A stretch of 64,000 nt of DNA from contig LSRY02000022.1 of NCBI GenBank assembly GCA_001643675.2, forward strand, positions 1,229,001 to 1,293,000. The letters run 5' to 3'. This document shows positions 37,551 to 48,946 of this stretch, in pieces. This DNA comes from Monocercomonoides exilis (taxonomy: Eukaryota; Preaxostyla; Oxymonadida; Polymastigidae). The notes below the pieces were generated by a model. The model was given only the letters and a program-made list of their open reading frames with translations, made no database searches and was not told the origin of the DNA. Made by a program: the position numbers and the translations under genes. How positions within the stretch are numbered: the stretch's first letter is position 1; every line of letters begins with the position of its first letter.

Positions 37551-39022
37551 AATAATTAAAAATGTTTGAAGATAATTCATAAAAATATTTTTGTTGAAGA
37601 AAATCAAATGTTTCATGAAAGCCAATGATGATATCTTCGTATCCTTCTTCTTCCATCTTTTCAAACACTTTCCTTTTCAACTCTTTTCTTTCCACTTCTT
37701 CCATTTCATCTTTCTTTTTATCTTTCAATTGAATGGAGATCAATTTAAAGAATTTCAAGCAATCACTTGTCTTCTCGTCATCAAGTGTTTGTTCCTGAAT
37801 CTCCTCCAAAAAGAGATCAACGATTCCTTCCTTCAAAAAAACTCCAATTTTCACAGTCTTGTTGAATGCTGCTCTTGAAAAAAGTTCAATGCATCTGGCC
37901 CGAAAGAGTGTGTATTTTTTCTTTGATGCTAGAAATAACTGAACAATGTTGTGAATAAGTTCAGCATATTCTTCATTCCACATTTCGCATTGACATAAGA
38001 ACTCTTCAATTGTTTCAAGCCATCTCATCGAAACATCCTCTTCTTTCATAACTTTTCCCACTTCAATTTTTTCTTTCTTTTTCAAATCTATGCTTTTCAT
38101 CAGCTCTTTCACTTCTCTTCTTGCCTCTCTCGCAAAATGCAGCTCATTCACTATTACCATTTCCAAACTTTGTTCAAAGAACAATCTTTTTATTAAAAAC
38201 TGCCACGCTGACTGATAAGCAAGTCGTGTCAGATTGTTGTGTTCCTGATGATATTTGATGATTTCTTTAATTTCAGTCAAAAACAGCTCCTGCTTTATTT
38301 TCTAATAAAAAAAGAGGGAAAATAAATTACAGCATAAAAATGAAATTGAAATGCTCATACAAATTCTACGATCATGCTCAAAATCAGAAAAATCATTTCC
38401 ACTTCCATTTGCGTTTCTTCATTCTCCTCTTTCTTCAATGCAGCTTTCAGAAGGCAAGGCACACAAACAGCTAGCAATTCTTCGTTAATACTGATGAAGC
38501 ATAACATAAGACTGCATTCGCAAAGATCAATAAGCAGCTTCTCGTTCTTTTCTTCTTTCTTCTTATTTTCTTCAATTATCATCCTCCCAAATCTTTTGCT
38601 CAATGAAGAATAATCAAATCCATCAATAAATAACTCATTCAGCACATTGCAATATCCGACATGCTTCGGCAGCAAAATTGCATTTTTTATTGACATTTTC
38701 TTTTCTTCAATCATTTTTTCTATTTTGTTGAATGTTTCTTCTGTGAAAACGGATTTGAATTCTTCTTTATTCATTCCATCAATCATTTTATTCATTTCAA
38801 CGATTTTTTGTTTCTGTTCAGCTTCAGTGATTTGTTCCAACTGTGAAAGTTTCTCTTTAAAAAAATTGAAAAATCAAAAAAGAAAAAAGAAGCATTTATT
38901 TTTAAAACCAACTATTTCTTATTACATTTTGCAAACCGTAAAATATTTGTTTCGTTGAAGGTGACTATGAAATCGTAAAATGATTTCAAAACAACAAATA
39001 AATTCGTTTTCGAAATTTTCAT
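37537..39022 (-). CDS. Uncharacterised family protein, copy B (first splice donor appears lost)
   Basis: By alignment to its relatives the exons are 39022-38953 (70 nt from ATG), 38854-38361 and 38301-37537, which would give 442 residues. The second intron (38360-38302, 59 bp, GTATGA...TTAG, phase 0) is normal. At the expected end of exon 1 (after ...VTFN plus one G) the next bases are AA, not GT. The nearest GTTTGC donor is 16 nt further on (exon end 38937) and would put exon 2 out of frame. Exon 2 (LEQITEAEQKQKI, KLLIDLCECSLML, CVPCLLKAALKKEENEE) and exon 3 (EIKEIIKYHQEHNNLTRLA, KRLFFEQSLEMVIVNELHF, EEEGYEDIII) are otherwise fully open. Copy H is its closest relative here. It may be a young pseudogene, or have a different first exon. 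Confidence 0.65.
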
Positions 39023-40690
39023 GGCGTAATTGAATCAATAGAATTAAAAACACCAAATCAATTATCAAACAACATAAAAGTCCATACGTCTTCGTGTTTC
39101 ATCAATGGTTTTTGCCTCAAAGAAAGAAAATTCATGAAATAAAAAAAACTTGTTTTTGAACAAATAAATAAGGGTTAACAGCCATAAATTATATAAGTGA
39201 AGATTTTTGATAAATTATTTGCTGCAGCCAGAACATATTTGAGCTGCTTAGTTGCAGGGTTTCAGATGCACCCATGTGAGTTATAACATTGCAGAAGAAC
39301 AGGGATTTTTTATTTCCAGATGAAGGAGCGAGCTGCTGTTTGCATCAATTGCTTATGAAAAGTGAATTGGCAGGGGAAAATCAGCATGAAATACGAGCAT
39401 GGTTATTTATTGCAAAGTATGTGATGCAACATCGTCTGTAATATTTTGAATGAAAAATAACTCAAGCAAGATGAAGAAAAAGCGAGCAGAATATCTGAAA
39501 GATTGAATTGAACCGTTTTGTCATTTTGTGGGAAATACAGTTTATTTAGAATATCTTTTGCGCAGGATTTATTTTGTGGAAAAGGAAAGGGAATTGGGGA
39601 TTGAACAATGGAGGAAGCGAGCAGAGCGAAACTCTCAGCAGGCCTCAATTACAATCGCATTTGCATTTTGCACAAAGCATGCTGGTATGCTATCGGCAAA
39701 GACTTAACATTGAATAAGTCCTTGAATAGGAGTTCATTTCTTGTTTATTTGGAGAACATGAATTTTCACTTGACTTCATAAGCAGTTTTACAATGGATTC
39801 TAAGAACAAGAAGACCTGTTGGATCGATAATTACCAATCCATTGGAGATGGGAAAATTATTCTAGATCAAGAAGATGGTTTGGCTTTTTTTCTTTCATTC
39901 ATGTTTCTTTTAAGTGTTCTTTGAATGAATACAGATTGGTCATGAACAGGAATGCCATCGAAAGAAAAGCCTTTTTATCCTTTTTCAAAAGAACCAGAAG
40001 TTTTGAGATTATTCTTGTTTGGATTGCTTTCAACGATAACATCCGTGACTTCTGCCATCTGTTATGCATGCTGCATAGCCTTACAATGCTTGACATGAGT
40101 TTGCAAGAGAGAGAAAAGCAGTTTGTTTGGCTTATTTGTTGAGAGTGTTCGGCAGAGGCGAATCTTTCATCAGAGATGATGAGCTGACAGGGTACTCTCG
40201 TTCACAACAAATTCAACTTTTTTTGTCGATCAATTTGAATTGGAAAAGTTGACATCTTCTATTTTTTTTCACCTTCTTCTTCACCTTCGCTATCATTCTC
40301 AACAGTCTCGCTTCAACAAAAGATGCTCATTGCCAGAATCGACACATCAATCACATGATCAAAAAATTCGTCATTTTCTTCTTATTTCATTTGAAATTTT
40401 TGCAATTGAAGTCAACTTCTTCAATCGTCAATGCTTTCTTCGATTTCGAATTCTTCTCTTCCAATATCCTCACAATGCATTAAATTCTTTGAACTGTTAA
40501 CATCATTGGACAAAGATAATTTTCCTTTTCTGAGGGAAAAACAGTTCAACCACACAAAGGCAGTCAACGATTTGTAGATTTCTATCTTCATCAGTTTGCA
40601 TCTCTTTCCCTTTCACATATTTTGTGATAAAGATTGTTTATTTCATCTGAAATCAACTCATCGAATGATTTGTTTTTATCAATCGACGTC
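39023..40690. other. Intergenic, no supported gene
   Basis: About 1.7 kb. Short ORFs exist on both strands (for example 39921-40142 plus, 39899-40096 minus) but none has a recognisable motif. On the minus strand between about 40600 and 39900 protein-like phrases appear in alternating frames, which might be a very old gene relic; I cannot name it. Confidence 0.4.
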
Positions 40691-40908
40691 ACTAAAATCA
40701 TTTTCAACATCTTAATTTTTTGTTTTGGGTATATTTCACTATTCTCAATCACTCAGCCTTCTACACCTTTTTCTTCACCTTTTTTCTTTTCTCCTCCTCC
40801 TCTTCTTCTTCTTCTTCCACCATCTTCTCCTCTGCCTCCACCTCTCCTCTTCATCCTTCTCTTTATTCTCCTCTTTCTCTCAGCCCTCTTTTGGATGTTT
40901 CATATTCC

Positions 40909-42312
40909 ATGCCTCTCACACTTGATTCTACCCCTCCTCCTCCTCCTTCTTCCTTTTCTTCTTCTTCTTCACTTTCTCCTCCTCCTACTTCCTCTTCCTC
41001 ATCCTCCTCCTCTTCCTCTTCCTCTTCCTCTTTTTCTCCTTCTCCTTCTCCCTTTTCTGAGTTTTCTGAGTTTTCAGAGTTGTCTTTGAATGACTGCTGC
41101 TTTTGGGAAGCGGAGAATGAAGAAGAAATTAATATTGCTGTTAATTCTTCTTCTTCCTCCTCTTCTTCTTCTTCCTCTTCCTCTTCTTCTTCCTCTTCTT
41201 CAAATTCTAATTCGAATTCTTCTTCCTCTTCTTCTTTGAATTCTTCTTTAAACTCTTCTTCCTCTTCTTCCTCTTCCAATGTTTCTGATTCTATTGTTGA
41301 CTGTGATAAAGTCAATATAAATACAAATAATAATCATAATCATAATCATAATAATACTTTTAATGCAAATCATCCATGTTCTTCTAATTCTCCTTCTTCT
41401 AATTCTTATTCTTCTGATTCTAATTCTAATTCTGTTTCAAATTCTTCTAAACCTCTTTTTTCTTCTTTATCTTCATTGCCTTCTTCTTCTTCTTCTTCTT
41501 CTTCTTCTTCTTCTCTTTCCTTTCACAAAGATATTCATATTTCTCAATTGAAGGACATTAGTGAACATGAGGAGGAAAAGGAAAAAGAGGAAGAGAAAGA
41601 GAAAAAAGAGAGAAAAGAAGAAGAAAATGAAAAGGAAAATGAAAAAGAGAAGAAAGAAGAAGAGAAAGAAAAAGTTGAAAAAAAAACCGAAATTCAATCA
41701 GAAGTGAATATTTCAAACAAAACATCGGGAGAAGAAGAAGACAAAGATAAAGACAAAGAATTTATAAACGTCAAAGATGAAAAAGAAAAAGAAGAAGAAG
41801 AAGAAGAAAGGAAAGAAAATGAAGAAAACAGAGAAGAAAATAAAGAGAATAAAGAGGAAAATAAAGAGGAAAATAAAGAAGAAAATAAAGAAGAGGAAGA
41901 AAAAGATCCGTTTTGGGAGCTATTTCCTCGGAATGTGTGTGTTCACAGGGCAGGCAAGCGCAGACAGCAAGGAAGACGTTCTATTTCTCCGAACCGATTG
42001 GGATTTCGGAGAAATTCGGAGAGAGAAGGGAGAGAAGGAAAAGAAGGGAGAGAAAGAGAAGAGGAAGAGGGAAAAGAAAGAGAAAGAGAAAGAGAAAGAG
42101 AAAGAGAAAGAGGAGGAAAGGAAGAGAAAGGAAGAGAAGAAGAGGAAGAAAAGGGAGAAGGAGAAAGAGAGGGAGAAGGAGAAGGAAGGGAAATAGAATT
42201 TGAAGGAGAAGGAAATTTCAGCAAGGGATGTGAAGGGTTGTTGAATGAGGTGGAGAAAATGATGGAAAGAGGAACATTTATGGAAGAGAAGAAGGTTGAT
42301 TGCTTGTGTTGA
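40909..42312 (+). CDS. Ser-rich / Lys-Glu-rich low-complexity hypothetical protein
   Basis: The frame is open from 40696 to the TGA at 42310-42312. The first in-frame ATG is 40909 (MPLTLDSTPPPPPSS), giving 467 residues; the true start may instead lie in an upstream exon, with a possible acceptor near 40757. Order of parts: poly-Ser with Pro, a short complex stretch (SELSLNDCCFWEAENEEEIN), poly-Ser/Asn, a Lys/Glu region with KEEN repeats, a conserved-looking island (DPFWELFPRNVCVHRAGKRR, then RRSISPNRLGF), an Arg/Glu run and a C-terminal end, VEKMMERGTFMEEKKVDCLC. The island and end look like real protein. No family is recognised. Confidence 0.6.
   Translation: MPLTLDSTPPPPPSSFSSSSSLSPPPTSSSSSSSSSSSSSSFSPSPSPFSEFSEFSELSLNDCCFWEAENEEEINIAVNSSSSSSSSSSSSSSSSSSSNSNSNSSSSSSLNSSLNSSSSSSSSNVSDSIVDCDKVNINTNNNHNHNHNNTFNANHPCSSNSPSSNSYSSDSNSNSVSNSSKPLFSSLSSLPSSSSSSSSSSSLSFHKDIHISQLKDISEHEEEKEKEEEKEKKERKEEENEKENEKEKKEEEKEKVEKKTEIQSEVNISNKTSGEEEDKDKDKEFINVKDEKEKEEEEEERKENEENREENKENKEENKEENKEENKEEEEKDPFWELFPRNVCVHRAGKRRQQGRRSISPNRLGFRRNSEREGREGKEGREREEEEGKERERERERERERGGKEEKGREEEEEKGEGEREGEGEGREIEFEGEGNFSKGCEGLLNEVEKMMERGTFMEEKKVDCLC
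41560..42200. repeat. Purine-rich coding repeats (GAA/AAAGAGAA/AGAGAA units)
   Basis: Almost pure purine sequence, with AGAGAA-type hexamers at about 42080-42115 and repeated GAAAATAAAGAG units at about 41830-41895. It encodes the Lys/Glu and Arg/Glu runs of the surrounding gene. Confidence 0.8.
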
Positions 42313-43356
42313 AGAAGGATATTTGAATGAGAGAGAGAGAAAGAGAGAAAGAATGAAGGTGAAGAAGAAAGAAAGAGAAAGAGAAAGAGAAACAAAGGAA
42401 AAGATAATCTGAGTGAGCAGCTGTTCTTTGCTGTTTTTGGCGGATATGCAGAAATAATGAAATTGTAATAGAATGTTATACAAATATTATTTTATAACAT
42501 AGTATTATATTTGTTTGTTGGTTTGTTTTCTTTAATTTATCAAAATGTGAATCATCGTAATAGTCATTTAGATTTGTGCACTTGACAACACCAGGAAAAA
42601 TTAATTATTTTATTATATTTTTTATTTATTTTTTTCGACTCAGTATTAGACGAATGAACACTTGTGCATATCTTTCAATCTTTTCTGAATGAATGATAGT
42701 CTTATTTGCATTGTTTCGGTGATGGACTTGCTTGTTTATTCAGAATAGTTTTTTATATATTCGCGTTTTATTTTGAATAATACATCCTATTTTCCAAATC
42801 TTTTTTGATTAGTATTCAAGATTGATTTTTCTTTAATAATATTAAACAATAAATTTCTTTGTATTTTTTCCTAATTTGCAACACTTTTTATTATTTTGAA
42901 ATTAAATGCTATTTTATGAAGTTGTTTGTTCCTTCTTTTTTTCATTTTGTTTTTGTTTCTCTCATTTTCAAATATTGCATGTTTATCACATTGATTCAAA
43001 TAACGATTATTGCACAAATAGAGTGAGAACAGCTTGAATTTTCGGAATGTTTGGGGCGAGCAAATTTATTTTTATTTGATCTTTCAGACATCTTTAAACA
43101 TCCTGATGTGAAACAATGCTGGATTTGAAAATGTGCTGATTTTGACAATTCTGTGAGATTAATGCACATTTCTTCTTTATGTGACGCCTTGCTTTTATGT
43201 TGAGAAAAAAAGACAAGTTTTGCACTCATAATAAAATCCACAAAGATCAATGTTCCTTTTTGAGGATTATTCAAGTTTGAAAATGAAACCACCAGAGTAC
43301 ATGTTGGAAGTTTGGTGTTGTTATTGTGTTTTGCATCTGACAATTTGATTTGCACA
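42313..43356. other. Intergenic, AT-rich
   Basis: About 1 kb. A minus-strand ORF overlaps 42996-43439 without recognisable motifs and also covers the first exon of copy E. I see no supported gene. Confidence 0.5.
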
Positions 43357-44927
43357 ATGGACGTGATTTCAACTTCCATTTTCCTCATTTCAACAAATTT
43401 GTTTGTTGCAAAAAAACTGACGGATGCAGTTCGAGCCAATGCCAGACGAACTGGAAAGCATGTCAGATGTTTCAGTTAGACATTTCATCATTTTGTTGTT
43501 GTTTTGTTTTTTTCAGAAAAGCTTGATGAGATTAAGCAATCTGAAGGTGATGCCCAAATTCAAAGCATTGAAGAGTTTTTTGCTCTTCTTGAGCAAGGTG
43601 ATAATGAAACTGTGGAATCCGCAATATCTTTAATGTTTTTTATTGAAATCAATGATGCAATTGAAAACGGGCACTTGCGTTTGGAGAATTCGATTTTATT
43701 GCTCAAGCGGATTGGCTTTTGCAAATTGTTGAACGTGTGTGGATATCTGAATACGACGAATGCACTTTACACAAAAGATTCGAAAAGTTGGTGCTGGAAG
43801 AAGAAAACAAGAAAGGGGAAAAGAACGAAAAGCTGATGATCGACCTTTGCGAATGCTTTCTTGCTTTGTTTGAAGGAATTCCAGACGCATCAAAGGATAC
43901 CGTTGCTGTTAGTGTCCGTTGTGTGATGAAGGCTGCAATGAGCAAAGAGAAGGATGAGAAAACTCAAAAAGAAGTGGAAATGGCCTTGCTTGCTTTGAGC
44001 AATGCAAAATATTTTGATGTGTGAAAGTTTGTTCATTGATTCAATAATTCGTTTGTTGGTTTGTTGTTTTTTGAATAGTGTGACAACAGGGTTCAATTCC
44101 TTGATGAAAGTGTTGAAATCATCAAATATCACCAGGAGCATCACAACCTCACCAGACTTGCGTATCAATCTGCTTGGTGTTCCATTGTTAATCAGGCAAG
44201 CAATGACGAGAAAATGGGGAAAACGGTTGAAAATGAACTGAATTTTTGCAAAGAGGCAGAAAGAGAATTGGATGAGCTGTTGAGGTGTGTGAATTGGAGG
44301 AAAAATGAAAAGGAGATAGATGAAAATTTTGAGGTTCGCCTGATGAAAAGATGGCTTCGAATAATCAACGCATATTTCTTCAATAACACTTTGAGAGGAG
44401 ATGAAGTTTTGAGGCTGATTGCATGTGTTGTGAGACTTTGTCAGACTGTTAAGAATTCGAGCAAAACAGCTTTTGGGAGTGGAATGTTCATTTTCCAAAA
44501 GATAATCAGAAGTTGCTTGGGAAACGTTGATTTTTTGCTGAGAAGGGGAGCAATGGATTATCTTTTTCAGGAGCTGATCCAACCGACATTCAGATGTGAC
44601 ACTTTTGGAAAGTGCATGCAGTTCTTTTCAGAGCTGTCAATTGCGTTGCACGGAGAAAAAGTCAACACGAATGTTGAAGATGATGAAAGTGAGGATTTGG
44701 ATGTGTTTGAATGGGAAGGCGAAGGTGGTCAAGATGATAAGTGTGATGAATACAATGATTGCGATGAAAATGGCAAAGAAATTGACAATGACGAAGTGAT
44801 AAATGCCGATGAAAATGAAAAACCCAATGGCACTGATGAGGCAAAGAAAATGTTGATAAAAAGAGTAATATTGAATAAGTCAGAGGAAGAAGGGGATGAA
44901 GATATTATCTTCAGCTTCGAAACTTAA
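43357..44927 (+). pseudogene. Family copy E, frameshifted and without the usual start codon
   Basis: Exon 2 (43517-44018) and exon 3 (44079-44927) match the family: EIIKYHQEHHNLTRLAYQSA, ENELNFCKEAERELDELL, LMIDLCECFLALF, QKEVEMALLALSN. The second intron is 44019-44078 (phase 0). The expected first exon of 70 nt ending at 43474 (phase 1, GTTAGA donor) begins with GTT at 43405 instead of ATG; an in-frame ATG exists upstream at 43357. In exon 2 the frame changes at the GTGTGTG at 43735-43741: the upstream reading GFCKLLN continues only after a shift that an extra TG would explain, into EYDECTLHKRFEKL. Exon 3 has an acidic Asp/Glu/Asn insert (about 44670-44840) not seen in other copies. A pseudogene or a sequencing slip are both possible. 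Confidence 0.7.
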
Positions 44928-47491
44928 CTTCCATGGTTAAAGTGTTATTCATTTGCATCGGGCGATGCAAGTGATTATCACATTTGAAACTGAATCAGGA
45001 GATTCTGATTGAGGTCAGTGATTTTATGTTTATATCTCATGAGAAGAGCATTCACGTTGTCTGTACAGATGAGTTTAAATATGAGTTTATTGTTTCATTC
45101 ATTAACATTGTTTATGCATTTTCTTCTTTTATTTTCTCCTTTAATAATCTGATTATTGTTGATTTCAAGTTGTGTATGTTAAATTATGAAACTCTCTTGA
45201 AAGGAATAAATGTCATGTTTTCAAACAAGTGACAAAATGAGAGAATAGAAAATTTATTTTTTTTTAATTTCAACATCGAACAATTATTTTTGTATTATAG
45301 CTTTCTTTTGGCTTTTATTCACAAAGTTTGAAGAAAATCTGAAAAATGAATGATTGCACTATTCTGGGAAAAAAAATCAAAAAATTGAACGAAAAAAGAT
45401 TTGATTGTTTGGCAACACAATGATTTCATTTGAAAAATGAAGATAATTCTGTGTGGACGATATTTGCACACAACGAATATCTTTCACTACACAAAAAATC
45501 ATGATTGGGAAGAATTGAGTAAAAAGGCAAATGTTATTTTATGAAAAAGATATTCTAATAGTGAAAGAAGAGTTTTATTTTGTCTGATATTTGTGATCTT
45601 TTTGTTGCATCAACGAATATTTTGGAATGAAAACTATCGTGCAGCTTTTTGAGTTATCTTTGTTTATTTTTCATTTTTTTTATATTTCACTCATCGAAAT
45701 AATTGTATCATAAATCGTTTTTATTGATTGAAAGCTGACCGACATTTTTTTATTGATTTTTTGATAAACATCTTTAGCATTTCTTTCATGATTGAAAATC
45801 GTTTTTCATAATGATACTTATTATTATAAAGAATTATGTTAATCAACAGTTTTTTCTCATTTTTCAAATGAGCTTGAAAAGAAAAATGATATAGTTCTAT
45901 TTTTAATTGTGGCAAACATGTTGCTGATCCTTTTTGAAATTAAACTTTCGTTAAAGTCTTGATCAAAATTTTGTTTTCAGTAGGATTTTGAAAAAAAAAG
46001 AGTTTGAACTGAAAATACTTGTTGTTTATGATATAGCTATTGCAAAAACTAATTTTGATTCAAATCCAATTGAGATTAAATTTTTGATCAAAACTCAAAC
46101 GAAAGTATGATTTGAAAAGGATCAGCCATGTAATCTACAAGATCAACAAAATAAAACATTTTTTTTTCACGAATTCTTGCAGTTAATATAAAAATGTCAC
46201 ACTCAACGACATAGAGAAAATTAAAATTTGAAAATATTCGAAGATTTGAATTCAAGTTTAATGTGACAGATCGATTATTAGTATTCATTAAAATATATGA
46301 TGTTTCATGTCATCTGAAGATAAAGTATTATCAACGTTTCAAAAAGAAAAACACATTTTTTCAAAAAATGAAAATGCAGAATAATAGCAATAATCTCATT
46401 TTTATCGTTATCGTTTTGATTGAATTTTTCAAAAGAAAAAAAAGGAATATGATAGGAAATAAATACAACATTTGGATTTGTTTCAAGTGCAAGTTTACCA
46501 TCAGTTCCGTTCATGTAGTTATTGTTGAAAATAAAACTGAAAAACAAGCTGAGAGTTACTCTTTGTTTTTTGTTCATTCTTCGAAAAACATCTTTTTGAC
46601 ATGTTTTTTTGACATTATCTTTTAAGAGAAAAAAGATTTTTATTCGAGCAAGTGGGAGATTGTTTTTGAGATCTTAACTTTTTTCGGGTTGTTTTTATTA
46701 TTATTCATTGTCATTTGATTTTCAATTCTCATTCTTTTATGAATTGCTAATGTCTCGTTTCAAGAGACATTGTTTAACAAGAAAAAAATTGAGGAGGAGT
46801 CAATAAATTTATCTTTCACTTTTCAGTGTTTTTTTATGAATATTCATAACAAATATTCCTATAGAAATTTTTGATAGAAAAAATATGATATCAAAAACAA
46901 TCACACAAGTGTTTGGATGAAAAACGTTATCAGTGTTCGGAATGATAACCAGAAAAGAATTGGAGGACAGGAGATAATTGTGAAGATAAATGAAGCTCTG
47001 TGAAAATAAAAAAAATAATCGTTAAAAAAATCATATGAAATATCGATTTTTGTTTAAGTCGAAATGTCAAAAGGCAAAGGCAGAGGTTCAGGTGATTGAT
47101 CAATGATGAAAATTTCTATTGAAAAAACTGAATTTCATCCAAAATTGATACAAATAATAACTCGAATGAATGGATATCGGATCAATGACAAAGCTCATAT
47201 CGTATCATATGCAATATAGTCAGTTACAGAATATGGTTTTTTTCTTTTTCTTTTTTTTCTTTCTTTTCATACAGAAATTGAGGACTTCGATAAATCCTTT
47301 GAAGGATACTGCGAAGTTTTGAATTTCTTTTTCTATCAGTCCGGAAAGAGAATGAATGACTAACTGATCAAATTGCGAAATTTCTGTTTCTACACTCATT
47401 GTCATAACATATAACGATGAAAAATTAAAAACTGTCATTTTATGAGTAAATAATGAATTGAATTAAGTAATAATGAAAATTTAATCGAAAC

Positions 47492-47539
<48 letters not shown>

Positions 47540-48946
47540 AAATCATTAACATTGCTTTTGAATTTTGGAATGATAATTTGCATTAAATATTTTTGAAATG
47601 AACAATGAAAAATCAAAACGTCGTTTTCATTGAACATTGAAATGTATTTGTTTCAAATGTTGGTTTTCTAATCGATTGTGATTTTTGAGACTCTTTCTCA
47701 TAAAACTATTTCAAAAATTTACACCCTTTATAAAGATATAATATCAAAAATTATAACTTAAATGAATGAAAATGTTTCTGATTTCAATATTATTTTTCCT
47801 GAAAATAGAAATGATAATGATTTCGATCCATTTGGAGCAGAAGATGAAAATAAGTATGAAAGTTCGAATTTTCCCCTCATCTTTTCTATGTTTATAATAT
47901 TTTGGAAACTTCCTTTCAAATATATCCAAAGACGCTTCAATTTTTTTAACAATAATAATTCTATCAAAAACCAAATTCCTCCATTTTTCAACTAAAGTTG
48001 AAATATATTTTGTGCTCTCATGATGACTTTTGTGATGAAATAACAAAAATTCTTTTGTTTTGGAAGCGCTCCCATTAGCCCAGAAATAATGTCTATTCAT
48101 AATCTTAAGATTCAGTCGATAGAAATGCTTTTTCATAAGCAAAAAATGAGAAAAAAAAAAAAAGACTTATTTTCCGCTAACAAAATTTACTAACGTACGT
48201 GAAGACAAAATTATCTTTACGTCACATAGGCTTTTATAAACACAATAAGGTATTTTCGATGAAGAGTTTATTTTTTTTTTTTTTTTGAAAATGATGATAC
48301 GTCTTTTTATTAGAAATTCTGATGCAGAAAACATTCAAAAAAGAATTTCCTAAAAAAAATTATCAAATGCGATGGAATTGTCCAAATCCAGAAAGAAGTT
48401 TATTATTTCATTAATAATCATAGACTTTTCATTGAATATTCTGTATTATGTTCGTTTATTCAAAAAAAAAAAAATTCATGAAATCGAAAAAATTATGGAA
48501 ACACCAATTTATCAATTATAATTCATTGAAAATCCTTTTTCAATGAAAAAACATGATTTTATTAAACAAAATGTATTATTTTAAAAAAAATTTATCAATT
48601 CTTTTTATGGAATGAATTAATTTGCTTTGTGAATTTCGTTCCACACAGCGCTTTGAAGATTTTTCTCAACAAATTAATATTTCAATATTTATTTTGCGTG
48701 AGAATGTCAGAATTACAATTATTTGATTGCAGAAAAAGTTTGGAACAAATCATTGAATTTTTCATAAGTGCAAGAAATACCACAAACATCAAATGAAAGA
48801 TCATTAAAGAATGCATAACTTTTTTTTGAGATTTCTTATTTGATAATATTTTGGAGACCAATTTTTCTTTAATTTATATCATCCGGAGATAATCGCTTCA
48901 GTGTTTATTTTATCTTGAAAATTGCAAAGAATTAGCAACATATTTT
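44928..48946. other. 4-kb AT-rich gap without a supported gene
   Basis: The largest gap in the window. Its ORFs (for example 46263-46625, 47744-48142) are rich in Phe, Ile, Asn and Lys, as expected from AT-rich non-coding DNA, and lack the family motifs. It contains a long T run, listed separately. No RNA gene was recognised. Confidence 0.55.
47495..47538. repeat. Poly(T) run of 44
   Basis: An uninterrupted T homopolymer. It could be the A-tail of an old retrocopy on the minus strand, but no gene-like sequence with target repeats is visible beside it; simple slippage is as likely. Confidence 0.9.

Noticed and set aside
40720-40908. Longer start for the Ser-rich gene (TTG at 40720)
   Set aside because: A non-ATG start is not expected in a nuclear gene; the stretch may be an intron end, so ATG 40909 was used.
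43735-43790. A small GTGTGT...AAAAG intron instead of a frameshift in copy E
   Set aside because: Removing it does not restore the RFEKL frame and would delete conserved residues.
47495-47538. Poly(T) as the tail of a retrotransposon
   Set aside because: No reverse transcriptase, target duplication or gene body was seen beside it.
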